From Odiellus spinosus (lineage: Eukaryota; Arthropoda; Arachnida; Opiliones; Phalangiidae), in contig OY987230.1 in the NCBI GenBank assembly GCA_963920705.1, forward strand, positions 18,749,320 through 18,813,319: a DNA stretch of 64,000 bases, written 5' to 3'. Made by a program: the position numbers and the translations under genes. Below are positions 24,150 to 33,474 of the stretch, piece by piece. Numbering within the stretch: the stretch's first letter is position 1; each line of letters opens with the position of its first letter. The notes under the pieces were generated by a model, which was not told the DNA's origin, searched no databases, and saw nothing but the letters and a program-made list of their open reading frames with translations.

Positions 24150-24540
24150 TTAGCATTACTATATAGTCCCGAGTTCGGAGTTCCGAAAGGCTCCGGAGAA
24201 ATCTCGAGCTAAGTTGCAGGCGGTTGCCTAGCAACCGTACCATTCTATTTTCTTTCTCCGGCCGGTTTTCCCGCCTTTCTCTCTCCGTATCTTTCCCGCC
24301 ATTCTCCCCCCTTCTTACTATGCAGCCAGTTTTCTCGGTTCGCGCAACGACACATCGCGAGATGCGCGGAGTTGGCGGGAAACCGGACCGGCTCGCGCGC
24401 GAGATTTTACCGATTCGTTTTTGAGACTTTCGACTAACTGGATCGAGGATTTTCGCTTTTGGTGCTTGTCTAGAAGAGAATTGTTTTCCCTTTTTTGCGT
24501 TAAATGGTACAACTATATCAGTACCGCGTTATCGACAGAC
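24150..24540 (+). promoter_or_regulatory. GC/CpG-rich putative promoter with perfect X-box
   Basis: This stretch is clearly richer in G+C and CpG than its flanks (GCTCCGGAG, CGGCCGG, CGCGAGATGCGCGGAG, CGGACCGGCTCGCGCGCGAG). It contains GTTGCCTAGCAAC at 24223-24235, an exact match to the RFX X-box with a 1-base spacer, and TTTCCCGCC words at about 24267 and 24291 that resemble E2F sites. It ends about 1 kb upstream of the ATG at 25567. A promoter/5' UTR role for that exon is inferred; no start site can be fixed. Confidence 0.4.
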
Positions 24541-25566
24541 GAGACGATGGTGGTTAAATAATTTGAAATTAAGATTTAACTGTGTTTAGATTCAATGTCG
24601 CGCTTAAGTCGTGTGACGAAAGTCGCGAAGCTTGCTTCTCAAATGAGTCTTTACTATTCAATACAACATTCAAATAATTGGAAACTATCGGTGTAAACCT
24701 TAGATCTTGACGTCATGTAACCAAAAACCCGTGATATTAGGTATCGGTTTTACCAACTTTAATTTAAAAATAAATAAAAAAAACTAGTATCAAGATGACG
24801 ATATCATCATGTGACCAATTTCGAGATTGTCTTCAATATTATCATCAATTTTAATCATTTATATTTAATTAATTTTTCTAATTATTTACGCGAATCAAGT
24901 TTTGATCATCTAAAAAATCTATCTTTAATATGGTGCGGTTTAAAATATATACTTCAAACCTTTTTAAGTTGAGTATCTTTGAGTTTAGTTAATTTAGAAG
25001 TGAAACGTTTGAGTGATCCAAGGGAAATGTGGGAAATTTTTTACGAATTCGCCCTGATGTGTTTACTCTTCATCATTTTCTTAAATACATAAACATTTGA
25101 AATTCACTGCGCCCTGTTTTTTGGGGAGATTGAAAACTCTCGAGGTTGAATGAACTTTTTTCTTTTCAAATCTAAACGCCACGCTATTTTTAAATTAAAA
25201 GAAAAATTGCTGTGTTTTTAAAAACACCATTTTAAACCAATTGGCGTTTATCTTAACTTTTAAAATACTTCTTCGTATCCCCACTTAAAATTCCCACTTA
25301 CGAGAGCTGCAAAGACGCTATTAGCTATATATACGAAATGCCGAAATATCAGTTCAACGTCTTTTGGGAATTAAGCTTAAATCGTACAGGCCTAACTCCC
25401 TGGTTTCTTGACTGTTATACCAGCAAATACTTCTTACTAATTCTACCGCTACTATAAGTGATAAATATTTAGCTCTAGAGGTGGGGGCGAAACTAGAATA
25501 AAGAAAAAAAAAAAAGAAAAAACGCGACTAGAAAAAACATTTCGCGGTCCCTGATCATTTTGGGCC

Positions 25567-26427
25567 ATGTTCCAAGCCATTGTACAATACAGAGAGCACC
25601 ATCAAAGGGGGAGGTATAACGGTGAAATCACTACGGAAACGGCGGCGGCGACTAGGAGCGACTTGGTGGCGGGTTCCTTGTCTTTACCTTCTTCTCCTCA
25701 TTTTCAACAACATTCGCGACAGCAAAGAGCCTATTTAGATCAATCCCCGCCACCGAACGGCGGTGTCGCTACAAGTACGCGTCATCCACCGCCATTACCG
25801 CAAAGGCTTAAAGGGAAATTTGTCGTCAATTCCGGTTCAGATTCCGTTCTACACCAACATTCTTCCAAGGCTAGTACCACGAGTTCGTCCTCGTCTTCGA
25901 CAGAATCTTCCTCAAGTTCCGCCGGGACCCCGAGTCACAGACCACCGCCTCGTAGACGCCGATCCCTCCTGTACCAAGTCCTGGTGTCGCCTCTCAGAGG
26001 AAAGAAAAGTAGCCCCACAACCCCGAATGGTAATAGCAATTCCGGTAAAAATTTAACGACGTCGAATTCGGTGGTACAATCGTCGAATCATCGAGGAGAC
26101 AATTCGGGCGTCTACGATTTGACGGAAGCCGCTCAGTTGCAACAAAGGCAAATTCGGTTTTTCCAGCAACAACAATTGGCTTTGCAGAATCGACATTGCA
26201 GGGAAATTATGTCGGCCTCCGCCGCGGCGTCGGCGGTTAATCAAGTCCCGCCCCCTCCTCAAAGAAACGTCCCTCTTCAGGGTCACCAAGGTCATATGGT
26301 ACAAGTGCCTGTGGCCAGAATTCAGCATGCTCAGCATTATCAGATAATGGCGCAACAAAAACAGATGCAGCCTCTTCCTCCTTTGCCTCCCAATAGAAGA
26401 GCGACGCACGGAAGTTTGATAAGCCTG
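25567..26427 (+). CDS. Large coding exon, 287 codons, Pro/Gln/Ser-rich protein of unknown function
   Basis: The strongest coding block here. It opens with ATG at 25567 in a good context (GGGCCATGT), with an in-frame stop 15 bases upstream, and runs 287 codons to a consensus donor, CTG|GTGAGT, leaving in phase 0. Reading on would add only 11 codons before a stop. Nearly the whole protein looks disordered. Residues 102-120 are a Ser tract; 74-80 (PPPLPQR) and 270-277 (LPPLPPNR) fit PxxPxR SH3-ligand motifs; 125-133 is basic (RPPPRRRRS), possibly a nuclear signal or basophilic kinase site; 188-207 is Gln-rich and helix-prone (AQLQQRQIRFFQQQQLALQ); 217-225 is Ala/Ser-rich. No folded domain, signal peptide or membrane segment is seen. 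The next exon is probably 61730-61861, same phase. It may be a scaffold or regulatory N-terminus, but I do not recognise the family. An acceptor within the first codons cannot be excluded. Confidence 0.85.
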
Positions 26428-26814
26428 GTGAGTTACGATTTTAATGTACCGCCGTATCAATAGTTGTCAAAGGTTTCGTGGTAATTGGTAGTATATTATC
26501 AAAGCTCCGAAATTAGGCTCAAAGAAAGATTTATTTCAAAAGGATTCAATTGCTGATGCCAATGAAAGTTCGTCTTTGAATTGGCGTTTCAACCGACAGA
26601 GATGTTTGTTAGAAATATCCCCGCGCCTTTGAGTCAGATTGGTTCAGTACGCGCCAATGTTTGAAGTCCTTAAATATCTTTTGGACCCAGATTTAGTCCA
26701 GTGTCCCTTTTAAGAAATTTGGTTCCCTACCAATTTGGTAAACCGTGCTTAAAAATTACGTGAAACCAGGGTATTGTCTCCAATTATTTAGTTTGGAAAA
26801 CATTATATACCCAT

Positions 26815-26933
26815 CGTATGAAATGCATGGTTCTCGAAGTAGTTTCGAGAAAGACGTTTTCCCGTTCACACGGCTCGAGCGAAACGTTTTGAAACGGTTT
26901 AAATCGATTCGAAGGCCTAGTATGAACGCGGCT
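26815..26933 (+). mobile_element. TAGTATGAACGCGGCT-family element, right-half fragment
   Basis: ATCGTATGAAATGCATGG, TTCTCGAAGTAGTTTCGAGA and the right end CCTAGTATGAACGCGGCT match the copies at 6748 and 19425. The left part is missing. Confidence 0.6.
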
Positions 26934-29510
26934 TTCGTGTAACATCAGTCCCTGGAGACTTTTAAAAGATAAAATCACGTTTCAATATAATGTTGGAGTC
27001 TAAATAATGAAAATCTTGTAAATTTTAATTTAAAACAATAATCTTCAAATCATCATTCGTGGTTTAATTTTAATATTTAACCAATGAAAGTGCGTTATAC
27101 GGTAAAACCTACAAAATTATCTAAAATTAAAAGTTGGCGCAGTAATTATTTGATCCTTCTAAGTGATTTCTCTACAAACATCAAAGCTATAAGAGTATTA
27201 TTTGGTTCCTTTAAAATTTAGGATATACTTGTAGAAACCTTAAGTTCATTCTAACATTTTGAAATTAATTCCTATGGCATCGGACCTTTCCTTTCCACTT
27301 CTATAAGCTTTTCCTCAACTAATTGCTAATTGAAAAGCGTGGTCAGCACGTACCAGAGTCGATGTGTCTTAAAGGGAGTATTATATACTTTCCAACAAAA
27401 GATTTTCTATTGATTCCTTGTCGTTAACAAAATAATTCAAAAGAGAAAAATAAAAATAGGAGCAAATATTCCCAGCTTAATATATTCCTGCTATTACAGT
27501 TTTTCGACACTCCTTATTATTGGTAATGTGATTTTATTTATTGTACTGAAGATAATTCTTCAAGAGTATATTAAGCGGTTGGATACACGATGTTTAAGCT
27601 CATAGTGAAAAAATAGTCCTTGTAAACTCCAGGGTGAAAGTTCCTTATCCTTTTACCATGCAGTATACCATTCTAAACATATCGACACTCGGTAGTAAAA
27701 TCCATGGTTCTCACTCCTTTTTTCTAAAAAAAAACTGAATAGCTTCTTTCTTAATGTCGTATCGAGCTTTGGATGAATTTGGTATGCAAAGCCTTCTGTC
27801 CAACATTTGTTTTCTTAGTAATTGAGAGACAAGAGGGACCTAGAAAAAAAGAAAAAGAAAAAAAAAAACAACGGTGAAAGTCTGATAATTTCTTCAAAAA
27901 CTTTCTACATTCTGCTAGCCTATAAACCTTTTCCCGAACAAAAACGTGGGAGGATTCGTAGGAGGGAGAAAGAGTGGTTATAGGGGGATTGTACGCTTGG
28001 CTGTTTAAAGTCCAAACTCGATGGCTGCTTCCAGAGATTCAGAAAATGGCCGATAGGATAAGTTTAATACGATACTCTCTTTCGTGGAAAAAATAAAGTT
28101 GTCCCTATGGTCATATCTAAGGCGAATTGATACGTAATGCTAAAACCTCGTTGTGAAAAAGTAGTTCTTGAACAGCTAGGATAATTTTTCTATATCTATC
28201 TTCTAAGGCGTGCCAAGTATTTTATTTTTCGTGAATGTAGAATTATTTTCTGAAAGGCAAACGGAAGTCTAGCCAAATGAAGTTAACTTTTTTTACTTTG
28301 TTAATTTAATTCTTATATCTAAGGCTCTTTTCTATACGCGTTAAATTATATAAAGTGATCATGAAATTGTCAAAAAAATCATTTTTAATCAATCTAAATT
28401 TATGATAATGTTCAAAAACTAAAGGTAAAACAAATTATCATCATTTAAGGTACGAACTTAAACTTCTTGGTCAAAATATAAACTTGTGGGTTTATACTTT
28501 TACAGCCTTGCTATAGATCGAGAGGAAGATTAGTTTTTAATCACGCTAATCCTAATCTAATCGATTGTAATCAAAAATAATTCTGAACAATACGGTATAA
28601 ATTTACGGAATTGATTTTGGGATTGACCTGTCGCTTGCTAAGAGGGCTAAATTATTAACAACAGATTAGATTAATATCTTTTAGAATATGTCTTTCGCTA
28701 ATGACTTTCGCTCTAGTACGTCTGACTATACTTCATTATTCCTTTAAATAAATTTGATGAGAATGCATTCTATGACGTTATTCGTTTAAATATCCCTTTC
28801 GTGTTCTCTTTTATATCTTATACTTTATTATTTTCGTTTGTCTTATTTCAATTTGGGTCATCACCGTTTTAATTAATTTCGAAGGGAATATGTATTAAGT
28901 GACATTATTTATTTAGTACACAGTTTCAATGTCCCTTTTAGTTCATCTTCTCTAACTTAAAACTTTATTTTTGTTTCTGTTTGTCGTCATTGCTTTTCTT
29001 ATTTTGATTTTGCGAGTAAGTGCACCATGACTGCGTGCGCTTTTGCGTCATGAAAAGGTATACTCTTAATCCTCCTCCGTTCCTTTATAGATTTGGCCCT
29101 AGCTGCCGAGCGAATGCCGCTCTTATATAGCCGCGATAAAACGCTAACCTAAGGGATGTACATGTACGTGATACGTGGCAAGAATTATTACTCTGCATGG
29201 GATTCCTTATAATTGGCAACCAGGGATTTTCTAAGAAACCTCTTTTCCATCTCGCATCTTCTAATACCGCCCGCTTTTCGGCGCGGCTATTGAATACGGC
29301 GTACTTACTCTGTCCATTTTTAGGGGAGGTTATTGATTAGCCGGAACCGTCCTGCATGGTCTTTCGAGACACTAGCCTGTTTCTTGAGAAAGGGTTTTAG
29401 AGTTTTGAAGGGATAGTCTTCGCAATTCGTTCACGATGTTCAATGGTTCACTCTATTTGATCATATGTTCAATGAACTCACCTGTCGTTATAGGTTAGGA
29501 CACGTATCCT
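26934..29510. other. AT-rich intron
   Basis: No exon was recognised. It contains GGCGGATTAATAC-family copies near 27570-27625 and 28110-28175, an A-rich tract at 27845-27870 and otherwise unremarkable AT-rich DNA. Confidence 0.4.
28110..28175 (+). repeat. GGCGGATTAATAC-family dispersed repeat
   Basis: AAGGCGAATTGATACGTAAT then GCTAAAACCTCGTTGTG and AAAAAGTAGTTCTTGAAC. Diverged family core. Confidence 0.5.
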
Positions 29511-29514
29511 AGAT

Positions 29515-29675
29515 GAATAACAAACCCTCGCGATCTTTAAGGGTCCGCTAAAGGCAAAAGAAGTAACCAGCAAAACCAGTTCCTAACTTCTCCGTGATTT
29601 TTGATAGTTCTTACTTTTGCTAGCACTGTTTTGACCGTTAGAGGACGCTTATGTACATTATTTTGTTATTCATCT
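29515..29675 (+). mobile_element. Foldback MITE copy (GCGTCCTCTAACGG family)
   Basis: The left arm contains GATGAATAACAAA and GGGTCCGCTAAAGGCAAA; the right arm contains GACCGTTAGAGGACGCTTAT and TTGTTATTCATCTT. The arms are inverted copies around a central AAGTAAC / GTTCTTACTTTTGC segment. Confidence 0.65.
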
Positions 29676-30304
29676 TAATCGATTAAAGTTAGTTGTCCAT
29701 TATTAACTAGTCATTGGTTTAGATACAAAAGCCCCACCAATTTACGTATATTAACCAGAACCTTTAGACTTCACCTTTATAGCTATATAAGGTTGAACTG
29801 TAAAACTAGAGGACCTTCGGGTGCGGCGCTGTTACACTCCCCTCTTCCCCCAAATTTCTGAACTTAATCAATGATTAGTTCGCCCTTAAGGGTTTGGGCA
29901 CTCTCTTTCCGACAAAAACCCCGAATTTACGTGGGCAGAGATAGGATGGACGTCTCTTTTACAATTCTATCAGCAAACTAGCTCGAATCTCCAGCGAGAA
30001 GTCGGCGAAAACTCCTTTGATTTAAGTTTAACTTGGCGTAAATTTAGTTCGCTCGTTTTAGTTATTCAGTCAAGCGAGTTAATGTACATTTAGTATACGT
30101 GAACATATTCGGTAATTTACCTTATTTTATAGGTTCATTAGATATAACCGTCTGCCCGTTTAGTTAAAATTAAGCGCATGAGCTTAGGAAGTATATTTCC
30201 AATCGATCGAAAACGTTGGGACCATTCGACCGAAAGTTCTTTTAGACGATTGGGCGGTTTTAGAGTTAACCAATTAATTTGCGAATGAGAAAATATATAG
30301 AACT

Positions 30305-31170
30305 AGGTTCGTATAAACCTTAAAAACCCTTATTTATCGGGGAAATAAATATCAGGAGAATTAAAATGTTGGCAGAAAATCCGGTTAATTAGAATGTTTG
30401 CAGAAAATTAGGTTAATTAGAATGTTGACAGAAAATCGGGTTAATTAGAATGTTGGCAGAAAATCGGTTTAGTTAGAATGTTGACAGAAAATTAGGTTAA
30501 TTAGAATGTTGACAGAAAATTAGGTTAATTAGAATGTTGACAGAAAATTAGGTTAATTATAATGTTGACAGAAAATCGGGTTAATTAGAATGTTGGCTGA
30601 AAATCGGGTTAATTAGAATGTTGACAGAAAATCGGGTTAATTAGAATGTTGACAGAAAATCGGGTTAAATAGAATGTTGACAGAAAATCGGGTTAATTAG
30701 AATGTTGGCAGAAAATCGGGTTAATTAGAATGTTGGCAGAAAATCGGGTTAATTAGAATGTTGGCAGAAAATCGGGTTAATTAGAATGTTGGCAGAAAAT
30801 CGGGTTAATTAGAATGTTGGCAGAAAATCGGGTTAATTAGAATGTTGGCAGAAAATCGGGTTAATTAGAATGTTGGCAGAAAATCGGGTTAATTAGAATG
30901 TTGGCAGAAAATCGGGTTAATTAGAATGTTGGCAGAAAATCGGGTTAATTAGAATGTTGGCAGAAAATCGGGGACATATCAGAAAAATTCTTAATTTATG
31001 GGAAATCAGGAAAATATTTAAAGTTATACGAGTACCTTGAATCGCCGATTGTTGAAGTAATTTTTTTGTCATTATTTACACGTTGATCTTTCGCCTAAAA
31101 AACCCAGATCTTCAGGGATAACTTGTAAAAGTCGTGGACTTTAAATTCAAAATTTTCGTACCAACCCTGC
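30305..31170 (+). mobile_element. Dispersed element hosting a 28-bp minisatellite
   Basis: The left flank holds AGGTTCGTATAAACCTT and GGGGAAATAAATATCAGGAG. The right flank holds ACATATCAGAAAAATTCTTA, GGGAAATCAGGAAAATATTT and, near 31160, CGTACCAACCCTG. The outer words are roughly inverted (AGGTTCGTA / TACCAACCCT), suggesting that the array lies inside one copy of the same element seen at 12975, 20395, 46895 and 55245. Confidence 0.45.
30366..30970 (+). repeat. 28-bp minisatellite, about 21-22 copies
   Basis: The unit is AATGTTGGCAGAAAATCGGG followed by TTAATTAG. Early copies vary (GACAG for GGCAG, TTAGG for TCGGG), while the last ten or so are identical. That gradient indicates recent expansion from the right-hand side. 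The unit is not a multiple of three and carries no open frame. Confidence 0.95.
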
Positions 31171-31976
31171 TGTATATCTGTATATAATTTTCCACCCATT
31201 TTTGGTTTTTTAGTTTTTGCACCATGCCTTGCATGCGATTACGGTCGAAGCTTTAAAACGTATATATATTCGTGGAAGGAAAGTTAAACCAATAAACTAT
31301 AATATTTCGAAAGGGCGTATATAACTCGATCGGTACGCGCTGAAGATAGATAACAAATAGTAGAGGCGCGAGACGTAAATTCGTATCCGTCAAAATCTTC
31401 CCAGGCTGTTAGAATTTTTTGCGCCAAAAAACTTTCCCGCCGTTTTTTCTCATTAGCATAATATAGAAAGCATCGTTTTCGGGGCTCAAAGGGTTATTTC
31501 TTCCTATAAAATACATTTCATTTTGAGTTTTCGGCTCGTTCAAAGCTGTTAAAGGTTGCCTAAAGGCTCATCGAGATAAGAAATGATAGTATCAGAGCTG
31601 AAAATTCAAGATGAAAGTAACGCATCTGGGGTGGGTGAGAAAAACCTTTTTTCAGGGTGAAATATGGCTTTCCATATCCGTATTTATACCGTTTTGGGGT
31701 GAATTTAAGTTGCAGCTATGAAGAGAAAAAACTAAAAATGGGCGAACTACATACAAAATCAGTCTCTCTTCATTTAAAATATTTTACATTTTTTTCAACC
31801 TTACCATTATTTTTACTTTCGTTTGTTCTTGAATATACTTATTGAGAAAGGGCCAGCCATTCAGCGAGCGAGAAAATGAAAGTTAAACCCCATTTTTCCG
31901 CCTTTTTTTTATGAGAAAAAAACTTAAACGACTAAATGCAAATGAACTCAAAACGCCTTCTTTTAAAAGGAGAATG

Positions 31977-32592
31977 CTATCTTAACTACAAGGTTTTTTT
32001 TTATCGATTCCTTATCGTTTAAATATACGTAATTAACCAGTAAAAAAATTTTAAATCAAATTTTAAACTAGAAATAAATTTAAAACTTGTCTGCTGGATT
32101 CATGGAGATCCTGATTGGTCAGAGATCAATCGAATGTTATAAGCAGGGACGGAAATAAGAAAATTTTCTTATTGGACAAACCCCCCTTAAAAATTCAAAA
32201 GTTATCGGACATTTAACATAATTATAATATAATAATAATAATCCTGTATTAAAAAGTACTTTTCTTTATCGGACATTTGTCCAGTGACCCCCTCTTAAAA
32301 ATAAAAAGTTATCGGACATTTTGGAAAATTTATCTGACGACAATGACCAGTGACGTGTGCTTATTTCCGTCCCTGGTTATAAGAAGTCTCTCGTGGAGAT
32401 CTCGTCTTAACGACGTACCTTTGCTCATTGGTCTATGATCCATCAATTTGGAAAAAATTCAGGATCTATTATTTTCCGTGTAATCTTTAAATTTATTTCT
32501 AGTTTAATATTTGTTGGTCAATTTCTTTTACTAATGGATTAGGTCTATTTAAAAAAATAGGAATCGACTTGTTATAAGTTTGCACTCTCCCC
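31977..32592 (+). mobile_element. TTAA MITE interrupted by a hAT MITE
   Basis: The left end TTAAAAGGAGAATGC and the degenerate right end TTTGCACTCTCCCCATAA match the intact relative at 33099-33470. Shared inner blocks include CTAGAAATAAATTTAAAACT, GATTCATGGAGATCCT and TTTAAATTTATTTCTAGTTT. A separate 232-bp element lies at 32144-32375, so the uninterrupted length was about 376 bp. Confidence 0.75.
32144..32375 (+). mobile_element. hAT-type MITE with 8-bp target duplication
   Basis: Starts CAGGGACGGAAATAAG and ends CTTATTTCCGTCCCTG, a perfect 16-bp inverted repeat. GTTATAAG is duplicated on both sides (32136-32143, 32376-32383). An 8-bp duplication with CAGGG ends is the hAT signature. The interior holds two direct copies of AAAAGTTATCGGACATTT. 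Non-autonomous, no coding capacity. It is nested in the TTAA MITE at 31977-32592, so it is the younger insertion. Confidence 0.92.
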
Positions 32593-32944
32593 ATAAAAGC
32601 CATAAAAACATGGGTGAATGAATGAAGAGGGTATAATTTTATATGTATTTATACATCCTAAATTGAATTGGAATCTCTGAAGCGTCTGTGAAGCTTATCA
32701 TCTCGAAATTCCCCCCATAGCTCCTTAGAATAATCCAATAACAATTACGATATAACTGTACGCGTTGAGACAACAGTATCCTTGGATTTTAATCCCTCCA
32801 TATTATAATATGAAAATTTCTGCCCTATGATGCCATTCCGAGCTGAACAGTTCCGCTATATTCATTCTGTTTGCGTAAGATATCTAATGGAGGAATGTTG
32901 TATATGAGAAGTGAAATAAGGGAAGATACGACACGAGATAATCT

Positions 32945-33015
32945 TAGCGGATACTACTTTCTTCTATATGAGGTTTAATATTGTGTATCAATCCACCTCA
33001 GCTTTTCTAATAATT
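32945..33015 (-). repeat. GGCGGATTAATAC-family dispersed repeat
   Basis: On the minus strand GAGGTGGATTGATACACAAT then ATTAAACCTCATATAGAAGA and AAGTAGTATCC. Family core, minus orientation. Confidence 0.55.
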
Positions 33016-33098
33016 ATTAAGAAATATGTATACCCTTTTAATCTTTAGACACTTGTAGTAATTCAATTTAATAATGGTTTATATACACTTTAGTTTAA

Positions 33099-33470
33099 AG
33101 GGAGGATGCAAGAGTAGTTTTTTATTGATTCCTTATTAATTAAATAGGCCTAATCCACTAGTGAAAAAATTTACGTACAAATATTACACTAGAAATAAAT
33201 TTAAAACTTACCAGGAAAATAGGTTTAGCGGGATTCATGGAGATCCTAATTTCCTCGCGTATAAGGTTTAGTGACCAATTGTAAGTCTCGTGGAGATCTC
33301 GCGTGAACGACGAGCCTTTGCTTAATCCTTCGCTAAGCCTATTTTCCGGGTAGGTTTTAAATTTATTTCTAGTTTAATATTTGTTTTGTAAACTTTTTAT
33401 TGGAGGATTAGACCTAATTTAAACGATAAGAAATCGATAAAAAATCACTCTATTAGGCTGCATTCTCCCT
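33099..33470 (+). mobile_element. TTAA MITE, intact 372-bp copy
   Basis: TTAA at 33095-33098 and 33471-33474. The left end AGGGAGGATGCA is mirrored by the right end TGCATTCTCCCT. Internal inverted blocks include AAAATAGGTTTAGCG / CGCTAAGCCTATTTT and GAAATAAATTTAAAAC / GTTTTAAATTTATTTC. The TTAA duplication is typical of piggyBac-type transposition, although the terminal bases are not the canonical CCC. No coding capacity. Confidence 0.85.
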
Positions 33471-33474
33471 TTAA

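Larger units (their letters stand above)
21049..24150. other. AT-rich intron with a few repeat fragments
   Basis: No exon was recognised. It contains a foldback-MITE fragment at 21990, GGCGGATTAATAC-family copies near 22600-22640 and 22715-22780, a run of 14 C at 23228-23241, and otherwise plain AT-rich DNA. Confidence 0.4.

Noticed and set aside
26053-26460. A 135-codon minus-strand open frame opposite the large exon.
   Set aside because: It is Arg/Leu-rich in the way expected from antisense of Gln/Pro/Ser codons, and it lies wholly within the plus-strand exon that has a start, donor and phase support.
25567-26463. Reading the large exon as a complete 298-codon gene ending at the stop at 26461-26463.
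   Set aside because: A consensus GTGAGT donor occurs at 26428 and the phase matches the exon at 61730. Composition changes after 26427. An intron-retained short form cannot be excluded.
30366-30970. The 28-bp array as a CRISPR array.
   Set aside because: Units are contiguous tandem copies without unique spacers, in a eukaryotic intron.
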